A stretch of 41,578 bases of DNA from Pelagibacteraceae bacterium AG-426-I15 (GTDB lineage Bacteria; Pseudomonadota; Alphaproteobacteria; Pelagibacterales; Pelagibacteraceae). A model generated the notes under the pieces. It was not told the DNA's origin, did no database searches, and worked only from the letters and a program-made list of their open reading frames with translations. The stretch's first letter is position 1. Each line of letters opens with the position of its first letter. The position numbers were made by a program, and so were the translations under genes. Positions 1 through 8,749 of this stretch are shown here, piece by piece. The stretch covers positions 1 through 41,578 of the forward strand of contig QCNT01000006.1 in the NCBI GenBank assembly GCA_003213135.1, given 5' to 3'.

Positions 1-411
1 CAAATGAATCCTGATAGTTCTGTTAAAGCGCTAGCTTCAACAGAAGTCGATATTAGCCAGGTACAACCCGGTAAAACAATAACTGTTTTATGGAGAGGCA
101 AACCGGTTTTTGTTAAAAGAAGAACGCCCCAGGAAATAGAGGAAGCTAAAAAAGTGAATTTAGATGATTTAAAACATCCAGAAAAGGACGAAGATAGAGT
201 AAAAAAAGAAGAATGGTTAGTCATGTTGGGAATTTGTACTCATTTGGGATGTGTGCCGTTATCAAACAAAGGAGAATACAACGGGTGGTTTTGCCCTTGT
301 CACGGATCTCATTACGATACGTCTGGCAGGATAAGAAAAGGTCCAGCTCCGACGAACATGGAAGTTCCAAAATACGAATTCGTTGACAACAACACTATTA
401 AGATTGGTTAA
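1..411 (+). CDS. petA: Ubiquinol-cytochrome c reductase iron-sulfur (Rieske) subunit, 5' truncated
   Basis: This is the Rieske 2Fe-2S subunit of cytochrome bc1, which takes electrons from ubiquinol and passes them to cytochrome c1 on the outer face of the inner membrane. The reading frame is open to base 1, so the N-terminal membrane anchor lies outside the window; the Met at base 4 is internal, because family members have similar MNP..VKALAS sequence after the anchor. Both cluster-binding boxes are present: CTHLGC (residues 78-83 counted from that Met) and CPCHGS (97-102), giving two Cys and two His ligands plus the disulfide pair. The stop lies 4 bases before the petB start, consistent with a petABC operon. 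Identity is certain; only the true start is missing. Confidence 0.96.
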   Translation, partial: QMNPDSSVKALASTEVDISQVQPGKTITVLWRGKPVFVKRRTPQEIEEAKKVNLDDLKHPEKDEDRVKKEEWLVMLGICTHLGCVPLSNKGEYNGWFCPCHGSHYDTSGRIRKGPAPTNMEVPKYEFVDNNTIKIG

Positions 412-415
412 ATTT

Positions 416-1675
416 ATGAGTGAACACACATACACACCTTCATCTAAGTTTGGTAAATGGTTTAACGATAGGCTTCCATTACTGACTTTAGGAGATCATC
501 TAATGAATTATCCAACTCCAAAAAACTTAAATTATTGGTGGACGTTTGGAGGAATTTTGACTTTTTGTTTAGTTACTCAAATAGTAACGGGATTAGTCCT
601 CGCTATGCACTACGTTGCTCATGCGGATCTAGCTTTCGATAGTGTTGAACACATAATGAGAAATGTAAACTATGGATGGCTAATTAGGTATATACATGCA
701 AATGGTGCTTCAATGTTTTTTTTAGCTGTTTATATTCATATATTTAGATCTTTGTTTTACGGTTCATACAAATCACCACGTGAAATAATTTGGATATTGG
801 GTATGTTAATTTATATTTTAATGATGGCAACTGCATTTATGGGTTACGTTTTGCCTTGGGGTCAAATGAGTTTTTGGGGCGCAACTGTAATTACAAACTT
901 ATTTAGTGCAATACCTTTAGTTGGAGACAGTATAGTAACATGGTTATGGGGAGGTTACTCAGTTGACAATCCAACCTTAACAAGATTTTTTAGTCTACAC
1001 TACTTATTTCCATTTATAATACTTGGCCTAGTAGTGTTACATATTTGGGCACTTCATGTACCGGGAAATAATAATCCAGTGGGTATAGATATAAAAAAAC
1101 CTTCAAAAGACACAGTACCTTTTCATCCTTACATTACAATTAAAGATCTTTTTGCTCTTTTGATATTTATAATTATTTTCTCTGGCTTCATTTTCTTTTC
1201 ACCAAATATTTTAGGCCATCCAGATAATTATATTCCAGCCAACCCATTAGTTACACCAACACATATTGTCCCTGAATGGTACTTGCTACCTTTCTATGCA
1301 ATTCTTAGATCTGTCCCGGATAAATTAGGTGGTGTGATTTTGATGTTTGGGTCATTATTTATTCTTCTAATACTTCCATGGCTGGATAGCAGCAAAGTAA
1401 GATCGGCTGTTTTTAGACCTATTTATAGAATTTTTTTCTGGGTTTTAATGATAGATTTATTTGCTCTAGGATATGTCGGGGCAATGCCCGCAGAAGGTCT
1501 TTATTTATTAATCGCAAGAGTTGGAACAGCGTATTATTTCGTTCATTTCTTATTAATAATGCCATTCCTAAGCAGGATTGAAAAAACAGATCCTTTACCA
1601 TTAAATATTTCTGAACCAGTTTTAACCGGAATGCCAAAGCCTGAACTTATGAGAAAAGATAATAAAAACTTATAA
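416..1675 (+). CDS. petB: Cytochrome b of the bc1 complex
   Basis: Cytochrome b is the membrane core of complex III, carrying both b hemes and the Qo and Qi quinone sites. The 419-residue protein has the expected hydrophobic helices, a heme-ligand helix with RYIHANGAS, the [16 protein letters not shown] stretch of the Qo region and the diagnostic PEWY motif in [16 protein letters not shown] chose ATG 416 (MSEHTY...) because it fits the family N-terminus and follows the petA stop; an in-frame TTG at 383 would overlap petA. The stop codon shares one base with the petC start (TAATG), so translation is probably coupled. Confidence 0.97.
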   Translation: MSEHTYTPSSKFGKWFNDRLPLLTLGDHLMNYPTPKNLNYWWTFGGILTFCLVTQIVTGLVLAMHYVAHADLAFDSVEHIMRNVNYGWLIRYIHANGASMFFLAVYIHIFRSLFYGSYKSPREIIWILGMLIYILMMATAFMGYVLPWGQMSFWGATVITNLFSAIPLVGDSIVTWLWGGYSVDNPTLTRFFSLHYLFPFIILGLVVLHIWALHVPGNNNPVGIDIKKPSKDTVPFHPYITIKDLFALLIFIIIFSGFIFFSPNILGHPDNYIPANPLVTPTHIVPEWYLLPFYAILRSVPDKLGGVILMFGSLFILLILPWLDSSKVRSAVFRPIYRIFFWVLMIDLFALGYVGAMPAEGLYLLIARVGTAYYFVHFLLIMPFLSRIEKTDPLPLNISEPVLTGMPKPELMRKDNKNL

Positions 1676-2460
1676 TGTTTAAAAAGAATTTAAAGTTCGT
1701 TTTCATTTTATATACATTTTTAATATTTTTTAATGGATACTCAAATTCTGCTGAGAAAGTAAAACTATTAACACAAGATTGGTCTTTCAAGGGAATAACC
1801 GGTACATTTGATAGAGCCGCACTTCAGAGGGGCTATCAAGTATACAGCGAGGTTTGCGCTTCTTGTCATTCGATGAGATTGTTAAGTTACAGAAATCTAG
1901 GTGAAGAGGGCGGTCCAGAATTTTCATTGGAACAAGTAAAAGCAATTGCGGCAAATTTTGAGGTTGAGGATGGTCCGAATGAGGAGGGTGAAATGTTCAC
2001 TAGACCAGCAAGACCATCAGATAGATTTGTTTCTCCTTATCCAAATATTCAAGCAGCAACCGCAGCTAATGGTGGAGCTTATCCCCCAGACATGTCTGTT
2101 TTAGTAAAATCTAGAAAAGGTGGGGCTGACTATATATATTCTATCTTGATGGGATACGAGGAGCCTCCATCAAATATAAAATTAGACGAGGGAGTTTATT
2201 ATAATAAATATATGGAGGGTAAAAAAATTAAAATGTCCAACCCTCTGTCAGATGGAATTGTGACTTATGCTGACGGCACTAATTCAACCGAAGCGCAAAT
2301 GGCAAGAGATGTTACAACTTTTTTAACATGGTCAGCAGAACCCACCTTAGAGGCAAGACATAAAATGGGAGTAAAAGTTATTATTTTTTTAATTATTTTT
2401 ACAATATTGATTTATTTAAGCATGAAGAGACTTTGGTCAAGGATTGACCCTGAAAAATAA
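1675..2460 (+). CDS. petC: Cytochrome c1
   Basis: This is the c-type heme subunit of the bc1 complex, accepting electrons from the Rieske protein. An N-terminal signal peptide (about residues 1-26) leads into mature sequence with one covalent heme site, CASCH (61-65). Met187, in KMSNPLSDG, matches the position of the axial Met ligand in the family. A single C-terminal membrane helix (about 232-250) anchors the protein. The length of 261 residues is normal for alphaproteobacteria. The last 24 bases overlap the end of the convergent ychF gene, so the final eight codons (including the stop) are read on both strands and no terminator fits between the two genes. Confidence 0.97.
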   Translation: MFKKNLKFVFILYTFLIFFNGYSNSAEKVKLLTQDWSFKGITGTFDRAALQRGYQVYSEVCASCHSMRLLSYRNLGEEGGPEFSLEQVKAIAANFEVEDGPNEEGEMFTRPARPSDRFVSPYPNIQAATAANGGAYPPDMSVLVKSRKGGADYIYSILMGYEEPPSNIKLDEGVYYNKYMEGKKIKMSNPLSDGIVTYADGTNSTEAQMARDVTTFLTWSAEPTLEARHKMGVKVIIFLIIFTILIYLSMKRLWSRIDPEK

Positions 2461-3510
2461 AACATCTCCATCTTGAACTAAATAATCTTTTCCTTCTACC
2501 CTTAATTTTCCGTTTTCTTTGGCTTTTTCAGCACTTCCAAATCTCTCAAAATCTTCGAAAGAGACTGCTTCAGCTCTTATAAAATTTTTCTCAAAATCAG
2601 TATGTATTACTCCAGCTGCAACTTGAGCATTTGTGTTTTTTTTTATTGTCCAAGCTCTAGTTTCTTTGGGACCAGATGTAAAAAATGTTTTTAAATTTAA
2701 TAAATCATATCCAGTTCTTATTAATTGGTCTAACCCAGTTTTTTTTAGCCCTATATTTTGCATGTAATCTGCTCTCTCATCAGGTTTAAGATCAGTTATT
2801 TGATCCTCAATATCTGCACATATCACTATATGTTTTTGATTTGGATACTTTTCTTTAAGAATTTCGGTGTATTGGTTGCCATCTTTTAAATTTTTTTCAT
2901 CCACATTATTTACAATTATATAAGGTTTATTTGATATTATACCAACATTCTTAAGTGTCTTTTGGCTATCTAGGTCGTCGTAATCTTTTAAATCGTTACC
3001 TTTGTTTAGCTTATCTAATACAACCTCTAGCAACTTAACCTCTTTTTCATCCATCTTTTTTTTATTATTTTTTTGAAGTTTTTTTTCTATTTGATTTATA
3101 TCTGCCAATAATATTTCTGTTTTTATAGTTTCAAGGTCACTTACTGGATCAATTTTTTTATTCACGTGTTGAATATTCTCCGAGTCAAAACATCTGACCA
3201 GGTGAATAATTGCATCAACTTCTCTAATATGTGAAAGAAATTTATTTCCCAAACCCTCACCCTTGGAGGCTCCTTTAACGAGACCAGCAATATCTACAAA
3301 TGTAATATTAGTATTTATTTTTTTATTTGAATTTGAAAGTTGATGAAGTTTATCAAGTCTTTTGTCGGGAATATCAACTATTCCTATATTTGGATCAATT
3401 GTACAAAAAGGAAAATTTGCTGCTTGCGCATTTTTTGATGATGTTAAAGCATTAAACAATGTTGACTTACCCACATTTGGTAGACCAACTATCCCACACT
3501 TAAATCCCAT
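2437..3510 (-). CDS. ychF: Redox-regulated ATPase YchF (Obg-family, OLA1-like)
   Basis: YchF is a translation-associated P-loop NTPase that prefers ATP to GTP. The 357 residues show the Walker A motif GLPNVGKS (9-16), a [20 protein letters not shown] switch region and the atypical NxxE element (NNVDE) in place of the NKxD of GTPases, which is the family hallmark. A coiled-coil insertion rich in Lys/Glu lies in the middle, and a TGS domain ends the protein. It is the last gene of the minus-strand run lgt-midA-pgeF-prs-rplY-pth-ychF and its start overlaps pth by 11 bases. The pth-ychF pairing is common in proteobacteria. Confidence 0.96.
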   Translation of the reverse strand: MGFKCGIVGLPNVGKSTLFNALTSSKNAQAANFPFCTIDPNIGIVDIPDKRLDKLHQLSNSNKKINTNITFVDIAGLVKGASKGEGLGNKFLSHIREVDAIIHLVRCFDSENIQHVNKKIDPVSDLETIKTEILLADINQIEKKLQKNNKKKMDEKEVKLLEVVLDKLNKGNDLKDYDDLDSQKTLKNVGIISNKPYIIVNNVDEKNLKDGNQYTEILKEKYPNQKHIVICADIEDQITDLKPDERADYMQNIGLKKTGLDQLIRTGYDLLNLKTFFTSGPKETRAWTIKKNTNAQVAAGVIHTDFEKNFIRAEAVSFEDFERFGSAEKAKENGKLRVEGKDYLVQDGDVLFFRVNP

Positions 3511-4072
3511 TCAAATTTTGATTCACTTTACTTGAAAAAGTGTCAATTTTTTTTTCTATCAAAGTAGGTAAAAGTTTAACAATATTTTCCGTCACATCTT
3601 GAATTCTTTCTTCTTCATTATCATTAAAATCATCTAAAACATGACTATTAACTTTTTTTTGATCCTTAGGATGTCCAATACCGACCCTAACTCTTGAATA
3701 TTCTTTTCCTATAGACTTATCAATTGACTCGATTCCATTATGACCTGCGCTACTACCGCCAAATTTGGCTTTCACTTTTCCTAGATCAATATCCATATCA
3801 TCATGGAAAACAAAAACGTCTTTAGCATCAATTTTAAAGTATTCTATTAGTTCTCTGATGCAAGTACCTGAATTATTCATAAAAGTAAGTGGTTTAATCG
3901 CGTAAACTTTTTTATTGTTGATATTTCCAGTTGTTAATAATCCTTTAAATTTTGGTTTTTGTTTTGATAAATTAAACTGTTGGTTTATTGCATCAATAAT
4001 TTTAAAGCCTATATTATGTCTGTTATTTGTATTATTTGGACCGGGGTTCCCTAAACCTACTAATAAAAGCAT
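3500..4072 (-). CDS. pth: Peptidyl-tRNA hydrolase
   Basis: Pth cleaves peptidyl-tRNA that drops off the ribosome, recycling the tRNA. Visible signatures are the N-terminal VGLGNPG, the catalytic His in NNRHNIGF, the FHDDMDIDLGKVKAKFGGSSAGHNG stretch carrying the conserved Asp and Asn, and RVRVGIGHP. The length of 190 residues is typical. It lies 5 bases after rplY and overlaps the ychF start by 11 bases, so all three are probably co-translated. The ATG at 4072 gives the canonical MLLLVGLGNPG start. Confidence 0.96.
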   Translation of the reverse strand: MLLLVGLGNPGPNNTNNRHNIGFKIIDAINQQFNLSKQKPKFKGLLTTGNINNKKVYAIKPLTFMNNSGTCIRELIEYFKIDAKDVFVFHDDMDIDLGKVKAKFGGSSAGHNGIESIDKSIGKEYSRVRVGIGHPKDQKKVNSHVLDDFNDNEEERIQDVTENIVKLLPTLIEKKIDTFSSKVNQNLNGI

Positions 4073-4077
4073 AATAA

Positions 4078-4839
4078 TTATTTTTTTTCTTTCTTTTCAG
4101 GAGGTTTTTTATCGGACGCAGGTTTTTTATCTCCAGACTGCTCTTTGCCTTTATCATCTTTTTTAGAAGCTTCACCTTCTTTACTTGGAGCGGCTTCAGC
4201 ACCTTCGCCTGCAGCCTCAACTTCTCCCTCTACACCTTCTGCAGCAGTTTCTTCCGAAGGTTTTTCCGGTTCTTTAACAATTGTTGGTGGAGCTATAGTA
4301 GCAACCACAAAATCTCTATCCGTAATGGTTGGTTTTGCATTTTCTGGTAGTTTAACAGAAGATATTTTTACGCTCGCTCCTATATCTAAACCCGCTAAGT
4401 CAACTTCTAAATTTTCTGGGATATTTTCGGCTTCGCATTTTAATTGTACTTTTCTCCTTACTATATTAAGTACACCACCTTTTTTAAGGCCAGGAGAATC
4501 AGGATTATTTTTAAAAATTACCGGGATCTCCAAAATAATCTTTGATCCCTTAACAATTCTCATAAAATCAATATGCGCCGGTCTTTCAGATACCACATTA
4601 AAAGAAACATCTCTTGGAATTACTTTTTCTTTTTTTCCCTCTATATCTAAATCAATAATAGTTGATAAAAAAGTTTCCGAATCAAATAAGTTAATAAAAG
4701 ATTTTTCTTCTATACTTATTTTTATATTAGGACTTTTGCCGCCATAAAGAATTGCCGGAATAAAACCTTTTGATCTTAAATCTTTAGTTTCCCCTGCAGT
4801 TTTGGTTTCTCTCTTAGTGGCTTTTAAGTTATTTATCAT
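4078..4839 (-). CDS. rplY: 50S ribosomal protein L25, long (Ctc/TL5) form
   Basis: This protein binds 5S rRNA in the central protuberance of the large subunit. The N-terminal L25 domain (about residues 1-95; LKATKRE..T...LRSKGFIPAILYGG) is followed by the TL5-type beta domain (about 96-190) that distinguishes Ctc forms from the short E. coli protein. A tail of about 60 residues follows, first acidic (Glu/Ala/Gly) and then Lys/Pro/Asp-rich, ending KKPPEKKEKK; it looks disordered. I chose ATG 4839 (MINNLKATKRE) over an in-frame TTG at 4851. The gene sits between prs and pth, a frequent arrangement. Confidence 0.93.
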   Translation of the reverse strand: MINNLKATKRETKTAGETKDLRSKGFIPAILYGGKSPNIKISIEEKSFINLFDSETFLSTIIDLDIEGKKEKVIPRDVSFNVVSERPAHIDFMRIVKGSKIILEIPVIFKNNPDSPGLKKGGVLNIVRRKVQLKCEAENIPENLEVDLAGLDIGASVKISSVKLPENAKPTITDRDFVVATIAPPTIVKEPEKPSEETAAEGVEGEVEAAGEGAEAAPSKEGEASKKDDKGKEQSGDKKPASDKKPPEKKEKK

Positions 4840-4880
4840 TTGAACGAGCAATTTAACCCAACTTTGAAATAAAACAAGGG

Positions 4881-5813
4881 CTAATTAAATAGATCTGATA
4901 CCGAAGTTGAATTTGAAATCCTTTTAATAGCTTCTGCCATTAACTGAGCTATAGATAATACATGAATTTTATTAACTTTTTTTAGTCTTCTGGAGTTATC
5001 AATACTGTCTGTAATTATTAATTTTTTTATTTTTGATTTTTTTATTTTATTGATAGCTTCACCACTAAGCACAGCGTGCGTAATGAAAACATATACATCT
5101 TTAGCACCATTTTTTATTAAAGCGTCGGCGGCATTAACAATGGTTCCGCCGCTATCAATTATATCGTCAACTATAATGCAATCTTTATTTTTTACCTCAC
5201 CAATAATATTCATAACTTCAGATTTTCCTGCCTGAGGTCTTCTCTTATCAATTATTGCTAAGTCTACATTTATTTTTTTTGCCAAACCTCTTGTCCTTTC
5301 TATGCCTCCGGCATCGGGCGAAACACATATTAAATTTTTACTTTTTATATTTTTTTTTATAAATCTTGCAAAAATTGGAGTTGTAAAAAGGTTATCTACT
5401 GGCATATCAAAAAAACCTTGAATCTGCCCTGAATGTAAATCAACTGTGACTATTCTGTTGGCACCAGCATTTGTTATTAAGTTAGCTACAAGTTTTGCGG
5501 AGATCGATGTCCTTGGAACAACTTTTCTATCTTGTCTTGCATAACCAAAATAAGGAATGACAGCTGTAATATTTTTTGCAGAGGATCTTCTTAATGCATC
5601 GATACAAAGTAGAAGTTCCATTAAATTATCATTAGCAGGCGTAGAAGTCGATTGAATCACAAAAACACTATTTCCTCTAATATTCTCATTTATTTCTACG
5701 TAAATTTCACCATCGGCAAAGTTTTTAATATTAGTATTTACAAGTTTAAGCTTCAATTGCTTCGAGATACTTTTACTTAGTGAGGGGTTGCTGGTTCCTG
5801 ATAAAATTTTCAT
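4881..5813 (-). CDS. prs: Ribose-phosphate pyrophosphokinase (PRPP synthase)
   Basis: Prs makes phosphoribosyl pyrophosphate from ribose 5-phosphate and ATP for purine, pyrimidine, His, Trp and NAD synthesis. Clear class I motifs are present: FADGEIYVEINENIRG, NDNLMELLLCIDALRRSSA, PYFGYARQDRK, TVDLHSGQIQGFFD, the flexible loop DKRRPQ and the PRPP-binding loop CIIVDDIIDSGGT. The 310 residues are close to the usual 310-320. ATG 5813 (MKILSGTSNPSL) matches the family N-terminus better than the upstream in-frame start at 5834. It is part of the seven-gene minus-strand run, with gaps of about 40 bases on each side. Confidence 0.97.
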   Translation of the reverse strand: MKILSGTSNPSLSKSISKQLKLKLVNTNIKNFADGEIYVEINENIRGNSVFVIQSTSTPANDNLMELLLCIDALRRSSAKNITAVIPYFGYARQDRKVVPRTSISAKLVANLITNAGANRIVTVDLHSGQIQGFFDMPVDNLFTTPIFARFIKKNIKSKNLICVSPDAGGIERTRGLAKKINVDLAIIDKRRPQAGKSEVMNIIGEVKNKDCIIVDDIIDSGGTIVNAADALIKNGAKDVYVFITHAVLSGEAINKIKKSKIKKLIITDSIDNSRRLKKVNKIHVLSIAQLMAEAIKRISNSTSVSDLFN

Positions 5814-5850
5814 TAGGACAAGATCTTTATACATCCATTAGATGAAGGAT

Positions 5851-6624
5851 TCAATTATTTTTGTCAGGTATTTTTTTTATTGCTGATATGCATCTTCCGT
5901 AATCATTCTCGCCCAACTTTTTGGCCCTTCTATGGCTAAAGTATTCACTCTTCGAGGCAAAAGAATCAATAGATATATTATCAATTTGTGAAATGTTGCA
6001 ATCCTTAAGTTTTTTGTTAACAAAACCCCTTAAATCAAAATTAAATGTTTTTTTTTCACTTTTTAAAAAAAATGAGTCGTATGTTTTAGATTTTTTGACA
6101 AACTTAGAATAAAAGTCTTCTTTGACCTCATAATTTTTTTGATCTATGCATGGGCCTACACTTACAACCAATTTATTTGTATTACCCCCTAATTCTTTTA
6201 ATTTTTTAACAGTATTTTCAATTACTCCGTTAAAAGCACCCTTCCAACCCGAATGTATACAGCCAATAATTTTATTTTCTTTTTCATAGATTAGAATAGG
6301 CGCACAATCTGCTGTTAAAACACCTAAAACTAATGAACTATTTTTAGTGAGCATTGCATCACAGTCTAATCTTTTAAGATTATTTTTACTTTCAATAACT
6401 GCCACTTTATTACTATGTGTTTGATGCATTAAAATTAAGTGGTTAGTAGGGACTTTGAAATTTTTAGCTACTATTTCCAAATTTTTTTTTACTCTTGAAT
6501 TTTCATCATTACTTCCAATTCCGCAGTTTAAACTTTTATAAATACCTTCAGATACACCATTATTTCTTGAAAAAAAACAATGCTCAATACTGCTGTCTAT
6601 TTTTAAATTTCTAGAATAAAACAT
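5851..6624 (-). CDS. pgeF: Peptidoglycan editing factor PgeF / YfiH-type purine nucleoside phosphorylase
   Basis: This belongs to the multicopper-oxidase-like laccase-domain family (DUF152). Members are reported to act as purine nucleoside phosphorylase/adenosine deaminase and to affect peptidoglycan composition (PgeF). The three conserved zinc ligands are visible: His70 (MHQTHS), Cys107 (TADCAPI) and His124 (HSGWKGA). C-terminal HRRAKKLGENDYGRCISAI is also family-typical. The start codon shares one base with the stop of the upstream methyltransferase gene (TAATG), implying coupling. The biochemical role in this organism cannot be chosen from sequence alone. Confidence 0.93.
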   Translation of the reverse strand: MFYSRNLKIDSSIEHCFFSRNNGVSEGIYKSLNCGIGSNDENSRVKKNLEIVAKNFKVPTNHLILMHQTHSNKVAVIESKNNLKRLDCDAMLTKNSSLVLGVLTADCAPILIYEKENKIIGCIHSGWKGAFNGVIENTVKKLKELGGNTNKLVVSVGPCIDQKNYEVKEDFYSKFVKKSKTYDSFFLKSEKKTFNFDLRGFVNKKLKDCNISQIDNISIDSFASKSEYFSHRRAKKLGENDYGRCISAIKKIPDKNN

Positions 6625-7685
6625 TATTTAAAAGCTAATGAAAATTTACATTTTTTATTTTTAGCAAATATTACTTTGAAATTTTCACCCATAAATTTAG
6701 GGTCTAAAAGTCTCTTAATTCTTAAATATAAATTCGTTTTTTCTTTTTCATTTATCTCTTTACTTAAAATTTTAAACCGCTCAATAATACCCATTTTTTG
6801 AAGGAATCTACTTTGGCTTATTATATTTTCCACGTACAATCCTTTAGAGGAGAAGTACTTTTTGTATAAATCAAAATTTACCAAAGAAGTAATATCCGAT
6901 TTACCTATATTTTTATTAATATCGTTATATTTATGTTTCATAACTGATTGCAGAGTATTTTGGTTATATTGAGAGTTATATCCATAATCTATAAAAAGTG
7001 CTCCCCCGCTTAATTTTTTAATCTTTTCACAAATAACATCTAATTCATTAAATCCTTGCTCTGGGTATTCGATGATGCCACGGCCACTAGCTAGATTAAA
7101 ATTGTTAAGTTTATTAATTTGTTTTTTTTTTGCTTCTTTAAAAAAGAAAGCAATATTTTTTTTCTCAATAGTAACAAATTTTTCAAAAATATTTCCATTT
7201 ATTTTTTTAAATTGTTTTATTGGTAGCGCATCGAGAAATTCGTTTCCAAAGAAAATAACTGGGCCTTCTTCTATTCTTTTAATATCATTTATCCAAGAAA
7301 CTCTTTTAGAAATAATTCTTTTTTTTTGAATTTCTTTGAGCCTCTTACTTTTTTCATAAAGGATTATTTTGATTGAATTAAAAGCTTCTGGAAAATTTTT
7401 TAATGTTTTAATTAACATTAAACAGAAATCACCATTGCCAGGTCCCAACTCAACAAAAGTAAGGTTTTTAGGTTTTTTTAAGTTTTTCCAAAAACTAATT
7501 AACCATATTGCCACCATTTCACTAAAAAGATTTGAAATGTTAGGAGCGGTTATATAATCCCCTTTTACTCCAAAAGGGTTTCGATTTTGATAATACCCAA
7601 TATTTTTATCATAAAGTATTTTTTCTAGATAAACATCTAATGGGATAGATTTTTTTTTAGAAAAAATTTTATCTATTTTTTTCAT
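6624..7685 (-). CDS. SAM-dependent methyltransferase, MidA/NDUFAF7 family
   Basis: The 353-residue protein matches the family of mitochondrial NDUFAF7/MidA, an arginine methyltransferase needed for complex I assembly in eukaryotes. Supporting features are an N-terminal segment with YYQNRNPFGVKGDYITAPNISNLFSEM, the SAM-binding loop ELGPGNGD (79-86), FFGNEFLDALPI and GGALFIDYGY. The bacterial substrate is not established from the sequence. It overlaps lgt by 17 bases upstream and pgeF by 1 base downstream. The lgt-midA-pgeF order is common in alphaproteobacteria. It is strongly Lys-rich and AT-biased, like its neighbours. Confidence 0.9.
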   Translation of the reverse strand: MKKIDKIFSKKKSIPLDVYLEKILYDKNIGYYQNRNPFGVKGDYITAPNISNLFSEMVAIWLISFWKNLKKPKNLTFVELGPGNGDFCLMLIKTLKNFPEAFNSIKIILYEKSKRLKEIQKKRIISKRVSWINDIKRIEEGPVIFFGNEFLDALPIKQFKKINGNIFEKFVTIEKKNIAFFFKEAKKKQINKLNNFNLASGRGIIEYPEQGFNELDVICEKIKKLSGGALFIDYGYNSQYNQNTLQSVMKHKYNDINKNIGKSDITSLVNFDLYKKYFSSKGLYVENIISQSRFLQKMGIIERFKILSKEINEKEKTNLYLRIKRLLDPKFMGENFKVIFAKNKKCKFSLAFK

Positions 7686-8466
7686 TTAAGATCAATTTTG
7701 ACAAGAATAATATTCCAAGTAGAACCATTATTATACTTAAAATAGAGCCAACACTTAAATAACCCAATATATAACCAACATGTTCATCTGGCTCTCTAAA
7801 TTGTTCAGATACAATTCTAAAAATACCGTAAAAAATTAAAAATAACAAAGAAACAGAACCGTGGTTATAAAATTTTTTATGTATAAGAAAATTTAATATT
7901 ATAAACAATATTCCACCTTCTAAAATTGCCTCATAAATTTGCGAAGGATGTCTAGAAATATTGTCAATTTTAGGAAAAATTACACCCCAAGCTTTTTCAG
8001 TAGGTTTTCCATATAACTCACCATTTATAAAATTTGCAATTCTTCCCAAAAAAATCCCGATAGGTGCTACGCATGAAATTGTATCGAAATAAACTTTATA
8101 ATTTAAATTTTTTATCTTTGAGAAAAAAAAAGTAAATATTATTACACCAATTAATCCACCATGAAATGACATGCCACCTTTCCATATTTTAAAAATTTCT
8201 AAAATATTTTCAAAATAAAAAGAGGGATTGTAAAATAAAACATAACCAAGCCTACCGCCAATTATCACACCTAAAATAATATAGCTAACAAGCTCGTCAA
8301 AATTTCCAAGATAATTTTTTTGATTGGTATCCTGAATTTGTTTTTTTATAATAATTTTGCCGTACCACCAACCAATTAAGATTCCTGAAATATAGGCAAG
8401 AGAATACCAACGAATTTGCAATATTCCAAAATCTATTAATACTGGATCAAAATTATGAATTATCAT
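7669..8466 (-). CDS. lgt: Prolipoprotein diacylglyceryl transferase
   Basis: Lgt transfers diacylglycerol from phosphatidylglycerol to the lipobox Cys of prolipoproteins in the inner membrane. The 265-residue protein is almost entirely hydrophobic helices, with the family signatures IRWYSLAY near the N-terminus, GGRLGYVLFY, WKGGMSFHGGLIG (catalytic His) and GRIANFINGELYGKPT containing the essential Arg/Asn/Glu. ATG 8466 is chosen; a GTG at 8484 is in frame but adds only a Lys-rich stretch. It heads the minus-strand run and is divergent from the UbiK-like gene, with 55 bases between starts. Its presence shows that the organism makes lipoproteins. Confidence 0.95.
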   Translation of the reverse strand: MIIHNFDPVLIDFGILQIRWYSLAYISGILIGWWYGKIIIKKQIQDTNQKNYLGNFDELVSYIILGVIIGGRLGYVLFYNPSFYFENILEIFKIWKGGMSFHGGLIGVIIFTFFFSKIKNLNYKVYFDTISCVAPIGIFLGRIANFINGELYGKPTEKAWGVIFPKIDNISRHPSQIYEAILEGGILFIILNFLIHKKFYNHGSVSLLFLIFYGIFRIVSEQFREPDEHVGYILGYLSVGSILSIIMVLLGILFLSKLILNEKNR

Positions 8467-8502
8467 TTTTTTTAAATTTATCACAATTGAAATTAAATTG
8501 CT

Positions 8503-8508
8503 TATAAT
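8503..8508 (+). promoter_or_regulatory. Candidate -10 element for the UbiK-like gene
   Basis: A perfect TATAAT lies 13 bases before the ATG at 8522. A weak -35 match (ATCACA, 8480-8485) sits 17 bases upstream. A start about 7 bases after the -10 would leave a leader of only a few nucleotides, and no Shine-Dalgarno sequence is seen. This is a sequence match only. Confidence 0.4.
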
Positions 8509-8521
8509 TTAAGATAAAAAT

Positions 8522-8749
8522 ATGGATAATTCTCAAAAAATTCTTAAAATGATATCAGGTTTTATTGAGGCAGGTATTATTACTACTCAAGATTTAAAAA
8601 AAGAACTTTCTACGTCATTAAAATTCCAAAAAGAGAATTTTGTGGGCAAACTAGATCTGGTAACAAAAAAGGAGTTTGATGTTCTCAAAAAAATAATCGA
8701 GAAACAACAAAAAGAAATAAATAGATTAAAAAAAAAAAGGTCTAAATAG
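8522..8749 (+). CDS. UbiK/BMFP-domain accessory factor (ubiquinone biosynthesis)
   Basis: This is a small 75-residue protein of the BMFP (membrane fusogenic) family that includes UbiK, a coenzyme Q assembly factor that trimerises through a C-terminal coiled coil. It shows the amphipathic N-terminal part (MISGFIEAG, then KKELSTSLKFQKENFVGKLDLV) and a C-terminal heptad-like segment (EFDVLKKIIEKQQKEINRLKKK). The pattern F..V.R/KEEFDVL is what identifies the family. It is a lone plus-strand gene between two minus-strand operons; its last 8 bases overlap the end of the kinase gene. A role in quinone synthesis is inferred from family membership only. Confidence 0.8.
   Translation: MDNSQKILKMISGFIEAGIITTQDLKKELSTSLKFQKENFVGKLDLVTKKEFDVLKKIIEKQQKEINRLKKKRSK

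Noticed and set aside
383-415. Earlier TTG start for petB
   Set aside because: It would overlap petA by 29 bases and add residues absent from the family; ATG 416 gives the normal N-terminus.
4145-4747. A 200-codon open frame opposite rplY
   Set aside because: It is antisense to a certain ribosomal protein gene; its Ser/Ala/Pro composition is the shadow of the Glu/Gly/Ala tail, and no start signal or family match is seen.
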